Origin: DATBGZ01 sp963803115
GTDB lineage: Bacteria > Actinomycetota > Actinomycetes > Mycobacteriales > Micromonosporaceae
Direction of reading: 5' to 3'
DNA: 64,000 nucleotides
Assembly: GCA_963803115.1 (NCBI GenBank)
Contig: CAWDLN010000015.1
Span: forward strand, 299,746 to 363,745
Below, piece after piece: positions 46,212-55,412 of the stretch. The position numbers and the translations under genes are program-made. Positions within the stretch are counted from its first letter, which is position 1, and the number at the start of each line of letters is the position of its first letter. Below the pieces are notes generated by a model. The model was not told the origin of the DNA. It did no database searches and saw nothing but the letters and a program-made list of their open reading frames with translations.

Positions 46212-46943
46212 TCAGTGTGCTTCGTCCTCCGACGGTGCCACGGAGCCGAAGTACAAGATGGTGAGCAGCGCGAAGATGAAGGCTTGGATCAACCCGATAA
46301 ATAGATCGAACAACTTCCATATCGCGTTCGGCGCCCACAATATGAAGGGGGGAAAGAGCGCGATCAACGAGAGCATAATCACGCCGGAGAAAATGTTCCC
46401 GAAGAGCCGCAGCGACAGGGTGATTGGGCGGGCGATCTCTTCCACCAGGTTGATCGGGAAGAGCAACCAGCTCGGCTGGGTCAGGTGGTGGTAGTAGGCC
46501 CGGAAGCCCTTCTTGCGCACGCCGGTGACGTGCATCCAGATGATGACCAGCAGCGCCAGCGCGTAGGCGAGGTTCACGTCCGAGGCGGGCGGCGGCAGGT
46601 ACTCAGGCTCGTGCCCGGTGGGGATGATGGCTAGCCAGTTCGCGATGAGGATGAACAGGAACAGGGCAATCGCAAGTGGCACCACGAACGGCGCCGTCCG
46701 GATCCCCATCGTGCTCTCGACCTGGTTCTGCACCGAGGTGGTCACGCCCTCGAACACCAACTGGACCCGGTTGGGCTTGCGAGCCGAAATCTTCCGGGCC
46801 ACGTAGAGTCCCAGGCCGAGCACAATCGCGCCCGAGACCACGGTCGCGAGAATGGTGTCCACATTGAACGTCAGCCCGCCAATGGTGACCGTGATGTGGT
46901 GGCCGATTTCGATTTCGCTCTGGGCGACGGCGGTCCCGCTCAT
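46212..46943 (-). CDS. atpB: F1Fo ATP synthase a subunit
   Basis: ATG 46943, 243 residues; the ATG overlaps the atpI stop (ATGA). Five or six membrane helices are visible. NWLAIIPTGHEPEYLPP, NLVEEIARPITLSLRLFGN (with the essential Arg in the fourth-fifth helix region) and IQAFIFALLTILYFGSV mark subunit a, which forms the proton half-channels against the c ring. The short polar end is normal. Confidence 0.95.
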   Translation of the reverse strand: MSGTAVAQSEIEIGHHITVTIGGLTFNVDTILATVVSGAIVLGLGLYVARKISARKPNRVQLVFEGVTTSVQNQVESTMGIRTAPFVVPLAIALFLFILIANWLAIIPTGHEPEYLPPPASDVNLAYALALLVIIWMHVTGVRKKGFRAYYHHLTQPSWLLFPINLVEEIARPITLSLRLFGNIFSGVIMLSLIALFPPFILWAPNAIWKLFDLFIGLIQAFIFALLTILYFGSVAPSEDEAH

Positions 46944-47341
46944 GGATTCATGAGTTGCTTGTAGACGGTCACGGAGGACCCACCGAGCATGAGCAGTTGG
47001 AAGAACGCCAGACCGGCGAAGACCCCGACGCCGTCCGGTCGGACCAGGAACGCCGCTCCGAGCGCCAACACCGTGATCAGCGCGAGACGGCCCAAGACGG
47101 ACCGGGTGAACCGGGCCTTCTTGTTGCGCGCCTCACTGACCGCGTAACGGACGACGGACCGCTGGACCATGTAGGTGTTGAGCGCACCCAGGCCGAGGCC
47201 GACGCACACGAACACGCCTATCAGGACGTGGCCGAAAAGCCCCGTCACAAGCATCGCGGCAACGCCCAGGCAGGAAGCCAGAATGATTGACCGGCGCAGG
47301 TTTCCCTTTGCCACCTCTGGGACGGTCGGAGCTGCTTGCAC
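46940..47341 (-). CDS. atpI: ATP synthase protein I (AtpI-like)
   Basis: GTG 47341 with GGAGA upstream gives 133 residues; the open frame continues into the upstream gene without conserved sequence. Four membrane helices (RSIILASCLGVAAMLVTGLF, ALITVLALGAAFLV and others) and VGLGLGALNTYMVQRSV fit the AtpI/UncI family. AtpI proteins help assemble the c ring. It precedes atpB with ATGA overlap and follows a smaller AtpZ-like gene. Confidence 0.8.
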   Translation of the reverse strand: MQAAPTVPEVAKGNLRRSIILASCLGVAAMLVTGLFGHVLIGVFVCVGLGLGALNTYMVQRSVVRYAVSEARNKKARFTRSVLGRLALITVLALGAAFLVRPDGVGVFAGLAFFQLLMLGGSSVTVYKQLMNP

Positions 47342-47357
47342 GACTTGAGGTCTCCAG

Positions 47358-47658
47358 TCAGTCTCGTAAGAATCGACGGAATTCGACGTATGTGTAGCGC
47401 CCGGCCGAGACGATGCCGAGCGCCAGCCCAACAAGCGTGAAGACCGGCAGTGTGTGCAGATACCGGTCGGCGACCCAGCCCAGCCCCAGCGGAGCGACGA
47501 GGAGCAGCGCGCTGACGACGCCCATGCTCACCAGGCTCAGCCAACCCGGGGCGCCCTGGGTCGCGTGCCCGTCTCTAGGCAGCTAACCCGTCCTCTGCAC
47601 TTGACCGCGGAGGTTCCACACTCGCCGGCTCCTTCGGACTGCTAGTTGGTGTTGCCAT
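47358..47658 (-). CDS. AtpZ/AtpI-like small membrane protein, possibly frameshifted
   Basis: The frame ending at TGA 47358 encodes two membrane helices and a conserved end: SMGVVSALLLVAPLGLGWVA, HTLPVFTLVGLALGIVSAG, TYVEFRRFLRD. In that frame the only starts are GTG 47531 and ATG 47525 (about 55 residues). A different frame opens at ATG 47658 (GGAGA upstream) with a polar MATPTSSPKEPASVE leader and stops at TAG near 47577. Removing one base near 47577 would join the two as DGLAARDGHATQGAPGWL, so this may be a single ~99-residue gene broken by an extra base. The position, first in the atp operon, fits AtpZ. Confidence 0.6.
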
Positions 47659-47924
47659 CACCCGAACGTCTCCTCGGCGTGACGCGCAAACCATATCAGC
47701 CAGGCGATTGAGGTCAGGGAGGCACCCCCGCGCGATCATCGCGTGGGTACGTCAGCAACAGGCTGCCGGGTCGGGCCCGGATGCACACGCTACTCCTGAT
47801 GACCCTGGGCTTGTCCATACCGGCGCGGAAGTCTGAGGAAGTTGTCAGTATTGATCATTCATATGCGCAACGGTCGATCCATCGAGAGATCCTCGTCGCA
47901 GTTTGCGTTCGTGGGTGACTTCGC

Positions 47925-49217
47925 TCACGCGACGACGGGGCGGACCGGGTACGCCGGGTATTTGCCCACGAGGTCGGCAACCTCATTGGCCACGTCGGCC
48001 AGCTCGGTCTCGCCGGCCGAGGTGGACGGGTCGGCCCGGACCGCGGTCGCGATCAACGAGGCGATCTGGTGGAGTTCGGGCTCCCGCATCCCTTGGGTGG
48101 TGACCGACGCCGTGCCGACCCGGATGCCGGAGGCGACCATCGGCTTCTGAGGGTCGTACGGAATGGCGTTCTTGTTCAACGTGATCCGGGCCGCGTCGCA
48201 GCGGCGCTCGGCCTCCTGACCGGTGACACCGGTGGGCCGCAGATCGATGAGGGCCAGGTGCGTATCGGTCCCGCCGGAGACCGGCCGCATGCCTAGCGCG
48301 CCGAGACCATCCGCCAGGGCGCGAGCGTTCGCGATCACCTGCCGGGTGTACTCGGCGAATGTCGGCTCGGACGCCTCCTTCAGCGCCACGGCCTTGGCGG
48401 CGACGACATGCATGAGCGGCCCGCCCTGAGTGAACGGGAACACGGCCTTGTCGACGCGGGCGGCGAGATGGGCTCGGCACAGCAGCATGCCGCCCCGCGG
48501 GCCGCGCAGGACCTTGTGAGTAGTGAACGAAACGACGTCCGCGTACGGCACGGGCGACGGAATCGCACCCCCGGCGACCAGACCGATGAAGTGTGCGGCA
48601 TCGACGAGCAGGTACGCCCCAACCTCGTCGGCGATCGCTCGGAACGCCGCGAAGTCGATGAGCCGCGGATAGGCCGTGGCACCGCAAATGATCATCTTGG
48701 GCCGATGCTCGCGGGCGAGGTCGCGCACCTCGTCGTAGTCGATGAGTTCGGTGTCCTCGCGAACGGTGTAGCCGTATGTGCGAAACCAGGTGCCGGAGAA
48801 GTTGACCGCGGCGCCGTGGGTCAGATGACCGCCGTGCGGCAGGTCCATCGCGAGCACGGTGTCACCTGGTTGGACCAGCGCTGAGTACGCGGCCAGGTTC
48901 GCCGAGGCTCCACTGTGCGGCTGCAGGTTCGCATGCTCCGCGTTGAACAGCTTCTTGGCACGGTCGATGCCGATCTGCTCCGCGATGTCGACCTGAGCGC
49001 AGCCGCCGTAATACCGCCGACCCGGGTAGCCCTCGGCGTACTTGTTGGTCAGCGTCGAGCCGAGGGCGGCCAGTACCGCGGGCGATGTGAGATTCTCACT
49101 CGCGATCAGCTGCAACCCTCCGCGCTGACGCTCGAGCTCACCCAACACCACCGATGCGATCTCCGGATCGGTGTGCTCCAGCTCCTCGAAATCGGCGCCC
49201 CAAAAGGCCGTGCCCAT
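47925..49217 (-). CDS. glyA: Serine hydroxymethyltransferase
   Basis: ATG 49217, 430 residues. QLIASENLTSPAVLAALGS, NKYAEGYPGRRYYGGC and the PLP-binding SFTTHKVLRGPRGG (Lys about residue 233) identify GlyA, which converts serine and tetrahydrofolate to glycine and methylene-THF. DAAHFIGLVAGG holds the Asp and His that contact PLP. It is separated from the atp operon by 266 bases and is a probable operon end for the prfA-prmC-sua5-phosphatase run upstream. Confidence 0.96.
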   Translation of the reverse strand: MGTAFWGADFEELEHTDPEIASVVLGELERQRGGLQLIASENLTSPAVLAALGSTLTNKYAEGYPGRRYYGGCAQVDIAEQIGIDRAKKLFNAEHANLQPHSGASANLAAYSALVQPGDTVLAMDLPHGGHLTHGAAVNFSGTWFRTYGYTVREDTELIDYDEVRDLAREHRPKMIICGATAYPRLIDFAAFRAIADEVGAYLLVDAAHFIGLVAGGAIPSPVPYADVVSFTTHKVLRGPRGGMLLCRAHLAARVDKAVFPFTQGGPLMHVVAAKAVALKEASEPTFAEYTRQVIANARALADGLGALGMRPVSGGTDTHLALIDLRPTGVTGQEAERRCDAARITLNKNAIPYDPQKPMVASGIRVGTASVTTQGMREPELHQIASLIATAVRADPSTSAGETELADVANEVADLVGKYPAYPVRPVVA

Positions 49218-49251
49218 AACCGGAGTCTAGGTCCGCGTGCGCCTGCCGCGG

Positions 49252-49277
49252 CGAATCAGCGGGTCGTCGAATCAGCG
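49252..49277. repeat. Short direct repeat overlapping the phosphatase stop
   Basis: CGAATCAGCG occurs at 49252-49261 and again at 49268-49277, a 16-base period. On the minus strand the second copy contains the TGA stop (49272-49274) of the phosphatase gene, so the first lies just downstream of it. Confidence 0.7.
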
Positions 49278-49889
49278 AGTGAGGGCAAGAGCTAGCGGTA
49301 CGACGGTCTGGTCAATCTCGTCGGCGACCCGTGTGAAGACGGTGTCGCCCATCCCCCAGGGATCGTCGAGGTCATCGCCCGGTCGTGCGGGCTGGCCACG
49401 GCGGGCCGCGTTGACGGCTTCGACGAGGGCGACCCCACGCTTGTACGCGTCGTCGGGCGACGTGACCGGACCCGCGGGCGCCAGGCTCAGCCCGGCCAAC
49501 AGCCGGCCGAACTCACCGAGGACGAACGTCCGGGACTCGGCGTCGGGCCGGAGCCCGAGCACGTACTCGACCTGGTCGGTGGTGGCGCAGAGCACGAGAT
49601 CCGAGGCATCGATCAGATCGCCACTGAGCTTGCGAGCCTTGAATCCGCCGGGGTCGCCGCCGCGCTTGGTCACCTGCCGAGCGGCCGGTGGGTTCATCGG
49701 TTCACCCGCGTGCCAGCCGCCCGTGCCGGCGCCGTGGCTGAGGTACAGATCGTGTACCCGGTCGCCGACCTGTTCCCGCAGCGCTCGCACGAACAGTCTC
49801 TCGGCCATCGGCGAGCGGCAGATATTGCCCATGCAGACATGGAGCACGGTGAATGGCGCCACCGGTCGACTACTCCTACTCCTGTGCAT
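49272..49889 (-). CDS. Low-molecular-weight protein-tyrosine-phosphatase-like protein
   Basis: The 205-residue frame starts at ATG 49889, overlapping the sua5 stop by 14 bases. VCMGNICRSPMAE is the C-x5-R phosphatase loop (Cys 19, Arg 25), and the general acid Asp lies in DDLDDPWGMGD near residue 177. HGAGTGGWHAGEPMN and ARKLSGDLIDASDLVLC are other markers. The position between sua5 and glyA is conserved in actinobacteria. It could equally dephosphorylate arginine or other residues; a polysaccharide-related role is possible but unsupported here. Confidence 0.87.
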   Translation of the reverse strand: MHRSRSSRPVAPFTVLHVCMGNICRSPMAERLFVRALREQVGDRVHDLYLSHGAGTGGWHAGEPMNPPAARQVTKRGGDPGGFKARKLSGDLIDASDLVLCATTDQVEYVLGLRPDAESRTFVLGEFGRLLAGLSLAPAGPVTSPDDAYKRGVALVEAVNAARRGQPARPGDDLDDPWGMGDTVFTRVADEIDQTVVPLALALTR

Positions 49890-50571
49890 CGGCCACGTCG
49901 AGCATGCCCGGGATCTCCGGTTGCGCCACCACGAACGGTTCGATCATCGGCACGACGTCGCGCAGCTTCTCGAAGCCGATCGCGCCATCCCGCAGCACCC
50001 GCGGCACCGGGCCCGTACAGTCCACAATGGTCGATGGCATCGGGTCGGGACAGGGCCCCGCCTCCAGGTATGTGGTGACCGCGTAGCCGAGCTGTTCGCG
50101 CGCCTCGGCGGCGGTGACCGCCGGCGGCGAGCCGCTGCGGTTCGCGCTGGAGACCGCGAGCGGACCGGTGTGCGCCAGTACCTCCAGCGCGACCGGATGC
50201 AACGGCATTCGTACGGCGACCGTCCCGTACGTGTCTCCGAGGTCCCATTGCAGCGTCGGTGCCTGCTCCACCACGATGGTCAACGCACCCGGCCAGAACG
50301 CCTCAACCAGATCCCGCGCCTCACGGGGCAGCTGGTACACGAGTCCGTCGAGGGTCGAGCGGGATCCCACGAGCACCGGCGGCGGCATGTGCCGGCCCCG
50401 CCCTTTCGCGTTGAGCAGTGCCGTCACCGCCCACGGTTTGAACGCGTCCGCCGCGACGCCGTAGACGGTGTCGGTCGGCAGCACCACGAGATCACCGCGG
50501 GAGATCCCGTCGATCGCGGCGTGAATCCCCCAGTCGCGTTCGGCTACTGTCCGGCAGTCGTAGAGCATCAC
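49876..50571 (-). CDS. L-threonylcarbamoyladenylate synthase (TsaC/Sua5)
   Basis: ATG 50571 overlaps the prmC stop (ATGA). The 231-residue protein has DLVVLPTDTVYGVAADAF, the ligand-binding KGRGRHMPPPVLVGS, WPGALTIVVEQ and AVSSANRSGSPP, all characteristic of the YrdC/TsaC domain. It makes threonylcarbamoyl-AMP for the t6A modification of tRNAs that read ANN codons. It lacks the C-terminal Sua5 extension, so it is the TsaC-like short form with a modest tail. Confidence 0.92.
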   Translation of the reverse strand: MMLYDCRTVAERDWGIHAAIDGISRGDLVVLPTDTVYGVAADAFKPWAVTALLNAKGRGRHMPPPVLVGSRSTLDGLVYQLPREARDLVEAFWPGALTIVVEQAPTLQWDLGDTYGTVAVRMPLHPVALEVLAHTGPLAVSSANRSGSPPAVTAAEAREQLGYAVTTYLEAGPCPDPMPSTIVDCTGPVPRVLRDGAIGFEKLRDVVPMIEPFVVAQPEIPGMLDVADAQE

Positions 50572-51449
50572 GATCGCCAGTCTGCCACCAGGCCGGCCTC
50601 GGAAGCCCTTGTGGCGGTCGTGAAACGCGGGCGGCGCGCCAGGTCATGGTGCAGTTCGACGCCGGCGAAGCGTCCGTCGGCCCCGACCAGCGTCGGCACG
50701 ACGTAGGCGTGGGTGTCGTCGTGCTCCATCGCGAAGGCGCCGCCGGGTCGAAGAAGGGAGGCGATGCGCCCGATCAGCGGCCGGATCACGTCGAGGCCGT
50801 CGGTGCCGCCGAATACCGCGACGTCGGGGTCGTGCTCGGTCACCTCGGGGGGCAGGCCCGCCCTGCCAACGTCGGGAACGTACGGCGGGTTACACAGCAC
50901 AAGGTCGACGGTGCCGTCCAACTCGGCCAGTACGGCGGGATCGGTCGCGTCGCCCGCCACCACGGTGACCGCGTGCCCGGCGGCATTGCGCTCCAGCCAC
51001 ACCACGGCGGCAGGATCCACCTCCACGGCCCAGACGTCCGTGCCCGGTTTCTCGGTCGCGACCGCCACGGCGATCGCACCCGACCCGGAGCAGAGATCGA
51101 CTACCTTCGCTTTATCGAGTGCCTGGACCCGCAGCCAGGACAGGCCCCACATCACGACCTGCTCGGTCTCCGGCCGGGGCACGAAGACCCCCGGCCCTAC
51201 CTGGAGCTCTCCATGGCGGAACGGGGCGGTGCCGATCAGGTGCTGCAGCGGCACGCGAGCCGCCCGTTCCTTCACGAGCATCCGGTACGCGGCGACCTGA
51301 CGCCGGTTCGGATCGGCGGCCACCAGGAGCCGCCCTCGGGCCACCCCAAGGACGTGGGCGGCCAAGAGCTCCGCATCGACGCGGGGTGACGGAATGTGGG
51401 CGGCAGACAGTACGGCGGTCGCCTCCGCCAACAGCTTCGTCAACCGCAC
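50568..51449 (-). CDS. prmC: Peptide chain release factor N5-glutamine methyltransferase
   Basis: I chose GTG 51449 (293 residues, VRLTKLLAEATAVLS), because the frame upstream runs into the next gene and gains no conserved sequence; no clear ribosome site marks it. PRPETEQVVMWGL, VDLCSGSGAIAVAVA (SAM site) and LVLCNPPYVPD with the NPPY catalytic motif identify PrmC, which methylates the Gln of the GGQ loop in release factors. prfA is two genes upstream, a common pairing. The stop overlaps sua5. Confidence 0.9.
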   Translation of the reverse strand: MRLTKLLAEATAVLSAAHIPSPRVDAELLAAHVLGVARGRLLVAADPNRRQVAAYRMLVKERAARVPLQHLIGTAPFRHGELQVGPGVFVPRPETEQVVMWGLSWLRVQALDKAKVVDLCSGSGAIAVAVATEKPGTDVWAVEVDPAAVVWLERNAAGHAVTVVAGDATDPAVLAELDGTVDLVLCNPPYVPDVGRAGLPPEVTEHDPDVAVFGGTDGLDVIRPLIGRIASLLRPGGAFAMEHDDTHAYVVPTLVGADGRFAGVELHHDLARRPRFTTATRASEAGLVADWRS

Positions 51450-51481
51450 CCAACGAGTGTCGCGGGTGATCGGCTTCTCGA

Positions 51482-51712
51482 CTAGGACCGGCGTCGAGCG
51501 GCCGCCATGAGACGGGTCAGTTCCGCTCGCTGCCGCGCTCGCTGCCGGTCCTCGCACACCGCTGCCCACGCATTGCCTTGGGCCGTGCCGAGGCGCCGCT
51601 CGCCGAGCACCCGATACAACAACCGGACGGATTCTCGTAGGACTGCTCGTGCCACCGCCGTCACGTCGCCGGGCTGCGTCCGACCGGGATGGGTGTGGCT
51701 CGGCGTGGTCAT
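51482..51712 (-). CDS. Small basic protein of unknown function
   Basis: ATG 51712 has a strong GAGGGGG just upstream, which supports a real gene of 76 residues. The sequence is Arg- and Ala-rich and helical (DVTAVARAVLRESVRLLYRV, QRARQRAELTRLMAAARRR) with no cysteines or membrane helix. It lies between prfA and prmC, 196 bases from the former and 32 from the latter, and could be the first gene of the prmC-sua5 operon. I recognise no family; a nucleic-acid or ribosome-related role would be a guess. Confidence 0.6.
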   Translation of the reverse strand: MTTPSHTHPGRTQPGDVTAVARAVLRESVRLLYRVLGERRLGTAQGNAWAAVCEDRQRARQRAELTRLMAAARRRS

Positions 51713-51908
51713 GCGACCCCCTCAAGGTCGAAGGCCTAACGGTATCAGGCTCCTCGCGCTCTGTTACTGCGCGATGACATCCGCGTCAACGCTGGCGGAG
51801 ATTTCAGCCGCTCATCACAATGACGCTCGCGGGCGCGGGCCTCGCGGACCACGAGGCGCAACAAAGCGCCCACCGGGTAACGGCAATCACTCTAGTACCG
51901 GTGCGCGA

Positions 51909-53000
51909 TTAACGCCGGCTGAGATCCGAGTCGCCCGCCAGGCGGGCTGCCCGGTCGGCCTCGGTCAAGGCGTCCAGCACTCCATCCATGTCGCCGCCGA
52001 TCACCAGGTCCAGGTTGTACGCCGTATAGCCGATGCGGTGGTCGGAGATCCGGTTCTGGGGGAAGTTGTACGTCCGGATGCGCTCGGAGCGATCGACGGT
52101 GCGCACCTGGGCCTTACGGGCATCGGAGGCCGCCGCCGCGGCTTGCTCCAAGGCGAGTTGCGCGAGCTTGGCCCGCAGCATCCGCATCGCTCGATCCTTG
52201 TTCTGCAACTGCGATCGCTCGTTCTGGCAACTCGACACGATTCCGGTCGGCAGGTGCGTGATGCGGACCGCGGAGTCGGTCGTGTTCACGGACTGCCCGC
52301 CGGGACCTGAAGAACGAAACACGTCGATGCGTAAATCGTTCAGGTCGATCTCGACCTCGGTCTCTTCCGCCTCGGGGGTGACCAGCACGCCCGCGGCCGA
52401 TGTGTGAATCCGCCCCTGCGATTCCGTCGCCGGCACCCGCTGCACCCGGTGCACGCCGCCCTCCCACTTGAGCCGTGACCACACGCCGTATCCGCCGTCC
52501 GGGACACCCTTGGTCTTGATCGCGACCGCGACGTCCTTGACCCCGCCGAGCTCCGACTCCTGGCTGTCGAGCACCTCGGTGACCCAGCCTCGCCGCTCCG
52601 CGTAGCGCAGATACATGCGCAACAGGTCGCCCGCGAACAACGCGGACTCCTCGCCGCCCTCGCCGGCCTTGACCTCGAGGATGACGTCCTTGGAATCGTT
52701 GGTGTCGCGGGGTGCCAGCAGTTCGGCCAGCCGCTCCTCTATCAATGGAATCCGCTCGGCCAACTCGTCGGCCTCGGCCGCGAAGCTCTGGTCCTCGCCC
52801 GCCAGCTCACGGGCGGCGCTCAGGTCGGCCCGGGCGTGGTCGAGCTCGAGCGCCGTCTTGTGGATGCCGGACAGCTCGGCGAACCGGCGGCCGACCTTGC
52901 GGGCCGCCGCCTGGTCGGCGTGAATCGCGGGGTCAGCGAGACGGCGTTCCAGCTCGGCATATTCGTCGAGCAGCGATCTCAGCCTATCCGTGCTCACCAT
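51909..53000 (-). CDS. prfA: Peptide chain release factor 1
   Basis: ATG 53000, 363 residues. FRSSGPGGQSVNTTDSAV holds the GGQ peptidyl-tRNA hydrolysis motif (about residue 235), and RVQRVPATESQGRIHTS holds PAT, the class-1 tripeptide that reads UAA and UAG. The N-terminal coiled coil (DEYAELERRLADPAIHADQ) and the C-terminal IRTYNFPQNRISDHR are normal. rpmE lies 75 bases upstream. Confidence 0.96.
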   Translation of the reverse strand: MVSTDRLRSLLDEYAELERRLADPAIHADQAAARKVGRRFAELSGIHKTALELDHARADLSAARELAGEDQSFAAEADELAERIPLIEERLAELLAPRDTNDSKDVILEVKAGEGGEESALFAGDLLRMYLRYAERRGWVTEVLDSQESELGGVKDVAVAIKTKGVPDGGYGVWSRLKWEGGVHRVQRVPATESQGRIHTSAAGVLVTPEAEETEVEIDLNDLRIDVFRSSGPGGQSVNTTDSAVRITHLPTGIVSSCQNERSQLQNKDRAMRMLRAKLAQLALEQAAAAASDARKAQVRTVDRSERIRTYNFPQNRISDHRIGYTAYNLDLVIGGDMDGVLDALTEADRAARLAGDSDLSRR

Positions 53001-53075
53001 TCACCCCTTTCGATCCCGGTCAACAGACAAGCGGCGCCCACCCGACCTGTCGGTCAGGGGGCGCCGTGTACGTAG

Positions 53076-53315
53076 CTACTTGTTGCCGGCCTTCTTGCCG
53101 GTGGACTTCTGCACGTTGGCGTACTTCTGCTGGAACTTCGCCACCCGGCCGGCGGTGTCGAGCACCCGCTGCTTGCCGGTGTAGAAGGGATGGCAGACGT
53201 TGCACGTCTCGACGTGGATCTGGCCGCCCTTGGCGGTTGACCGAGTCGCAAACGTGTTGCCGCAGGAACAGGTCACCTGCGTCACGTCGTAGTTCGGGTG
53301 AATGTCGGGCTTCAT
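53076..53315 (-). CDS. rpmE: Ribosomal protein bL31
   Basis: ATG 53315 (MKPDIHPNY) gives 79 residues; an earlier in-frame ATG would add 12 residues not found in the family. CSCGNTFATRST and CNVCHPFYTGKQ carry the four zinc-binding cysteines, so this is the zinc-containing (C+) form of bL31, expected to be replaced under zinc limitation by a Cys-free paralogue elsewhere. The basic lysine-rich tail is normal. Confidence 0.95.
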   Translation of the reverse strand: MKPDIHPNYDVTQVTCSCGNTFATRSTAKGGQIHVETCNVCHPFYTGKQRVLDTAGRVAKFQQKYANVQKSTGKKAGNK

Positions 53316-53456
53316 GCCTCGGTCCTCTCTCAGTGGTCGCCGGGTCGCCACGGGGCCCGCTGCCCAATCCTGCCGATCAAGGCAGGCATGACGTGAACCG
53401 GAACCGTTCTGGCAAGTGAACAGTCTGCCATGCGCGTGAATTCCCGCGGCGGAGAG

Positions 53457-54851
53457 TCAGCTCGGTATGGCTGTGGCCTCCGCCGGCACGTTGGTGCGAA
53501 AGCGCGCCAGTCCGAAGAGCCCTGCGATGACCACGGACGCGGCGAGCATGACCAGCGGTAACGCCGATGGCACGCCGCTGTCCTGAGGCTCGGCCTCGAA
53601 CGCGAGCGGAGACACCACTCGCTGCCACAGCACGAAGGCGGCCACTCCGAGACCGGCCGACAGGGACACATCGCCGACCGAGAGGCCACGACCGGGGCTG
53701 CCGTCCGGCGCGGGGACCGCGAGCCGGGCCAGGCCGGCGACCAGGCCCAGCCCAAGACCAAACCAGCCGAAGATCTTCGACGACTCGACCAGACCGGTCA
53801 TCTCGAGCGGACCCCGATACGTATTCACGAACGCCGCGACCGCGGCCAAGGCCACCCCTAGCGCGTCCCACGGAAACCGTCGATCGGCCCATCGCACGAG
53901 CGCCGCGCCAGCGGCCGCACCGAGGACGGCCGGCACCAGCGCCGGACCGACGAGGTCGGCGTCGCTGCTGTACTGCGCCGGGATGGTGGCACTCGTCACG
54001 GCCAGACCGGAGGCCACCGCCACCCATCGGGCAAGGTTCGGGCCGCCCCGCCGGTACGCGGCCACCGTCAACACAAGTCCGACTGTGACACCGATCATGA
54101 TCCGAACCAGCGTGTCTGTCGCCTCCACGGAGGCTGCCTGGCTCTCGCTGATTCCGCCGATCGACGAGCGGGCGATGCCGTCGAGCACAACCTGCCAGAC
54201 CATCGTCAAACCGACGGCAGCCATGATGGCGATCGCGATGGCGACGACCGGTCCCCAGTCCGGACGGTCCACTTCGGACCGCTCCGGCGGTCGGCGGCGC
54301 AAGAGAATGATTCCGGCCGCGACGGCGATGACGCCGAATGCCGTGACCACCACCTCGTCGCGATGCTCACCACTGAGCAAATTTGTGATTATCAATCTCG
54401 ATGTTAGCCGGCCGGCGACCATGCCACCACCGAGGCCAATCGCGATGGCCCACCGCGCTTCCGGGCTGGCCTGAGCGAGGGCGAGCAATGCCCCGCCGAG
54501 TTGCAGCCCGACACAGATGGCAAGCAGCGGCAGTAGCTGGTTCATCTCGAGCGCCGTGCCCTGCACGTACAGCCCGGCCATGCCCAGCAGGCCGGCGGCC
54601 GAGACGAGCCAGGCGAAACGTCGCAGCGGCCGTACGAACGCGACACCCACCGCGACCGGAACCGCCAGCTCCGGAGTGACATCAATGACGTCGAACCCGT
54701 CGGAAAGCGTGCCCCACAACGGCATAGCGAAGACGAGCGCCGATATTGCCGATGCCACGACACAGCCGACCGCGAGCGCGCCGATCAGGTGCGCGACGGT
54801 CTCGGTGCGGGCCGACGTCAACCGCGTCGGGGTGGCGATGGTGTCTGTCAT
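53457..54851 (-). CDS. Polytopic membrane protein of unknown function
   Basis: ATG 54851 with GAAGGA six bases upstream gives 464 residues; a longer frame runs over the divergent kinase gene. About twelve to fourteen hydrophobic helices, with little polar sequence outside a charged loop near residue 195-215 (RRRPPERSEVDRPDW), give a transporter-like shape. No family motif stands out: the helix count fits an MFS or exporter fold, but the usual signatures are missing. It lies between the kinase gene and rpmE in a conserved housekeeping region. The function is unknown. Confidence 0.65.
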   Translation of the reverse strand: MTDTIATPTRLTSARTETVAHLIGALAVGCVVASAISALVFAMPLWGTLSDGFDVIDVTPELAVPVAVGVAFVRPLRRFAWLVSAAGLLGMAGLYVQGTALEMNQLLPLLAICVGLQLGGALLALAQASPEARWAIAIGLGGGMVAGRLTSRLIITNLLSGEHRDEVVVTAFGVIAVAAGIILLRRRPPERSEVDRPDWGPVVAIAIAIMAAVGLTMVWQVVLDGIARSSIGGISESQAASVEATDTLVRIMIGVTVGLVLTVAAYRRGGPNLARWVAVASGLAVTSATIPAQYSSDADLVGPALVPAVLGAAAGAALVRWADRRFPWDALGVALAAVAAFVNTYRGPLEMTGLVESSKIFGWFGLGLGLVAGLARLAVPAPDGSPGRGLSVGDVSLSAGLGVAAFVLWQRVVSPLAFEAEPQDSGVPSALPLVMLAASVVIAGLFGLARFRTNVPAEATAIPS

Positions 54852-54953
54852 CAAGGTCCTTCCCGAGGAGCCTGTCGATCCTGGCATAGCCGGGAACTCC
54901 TGTCCTGCCCGGATCGGTTCGCCGAGATGGGCACGCCGTAACCTCGACCTGCC

Positions 54954-55382
54954 ATGGCAACGTTGACGATCACCCGCGGGCTGCCCGGCTCCGGCAAGAC
55001 CACGTGGGCTCGGCAACAGGTGGGCACGCTCCGGGTGAACCGGGACGACCTGCGGAGCATGCTTCACGGCCGTCACCTCGGTTTCCCGCGCGCCGAAGCA
55101 CAGGTGACGGTGGCGCAACGGGCCCTCGTCGCCGCCTTGCTTCGCACCGGCGCCAACGTGATCTGCGATGACACGAACCTGTCGCCGTCCGCGGTGCGAG
55201 AGCTGCGGCGGATCGCCAATGAGGCGGGCGCAGAGCTCACGATCCGGGACTTCACCGACGTACCCATCGACGTATGCGTCGCCCGCGACGCCGCTCGCAC
55301 CGACGGCACCCGGGTCGGCGAGGAGGCGATCCGGGCCATGCACCGGCGCTACCTCGCCAAAGCCACCCTGCCCGAGAACTGA
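54954..55382 (+). CDS. P-loop kinase, polynucleotide-kinase-like
   Basis: ATG 54954, 142 residues. TRGLPGSGKTTWARQQ is Walker A at residues about 7-22, VNRDDLRSMLHG follows the first helix, and VICDDTNLSPSAVREL is the second acidic site. DTPIDVC-like sequence (DVPIDVCVARDAAR) and the lid Arg residues (VGEEAIRAMHRRY) match the T4 polynucleotide 5'-kinase fold. The substrate could be a nucleic acid end, a nucleoside or a sugar. It diverges from the membrane protein gene across 102 bases and is convergent with rho. Confidence 0.8.
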   Translation: MATLTITRGLPGSGKTTWARQQVGTLRVNRDDLRSMLHGRHLGFPRAEAQVTVAQRALVAALLRTGANVICDDTNLSPSAVRELRRIANEAGAELTIRDFTDVPIDVCVARDAARTDGTRVGEEAIRAMHRRYLAKATLPEN

Positions 55383-55412
55383 CAGTGGGCACTCGTGCCG
55401 TCCCGAAGAGAA

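Noticed and set aside
50568..51725. A prmC start up to 92 codons earlier
   Set aside because: The extension has no conserved sequence and covers a small gene at 51482-51712 that has its own strong ribosome site.
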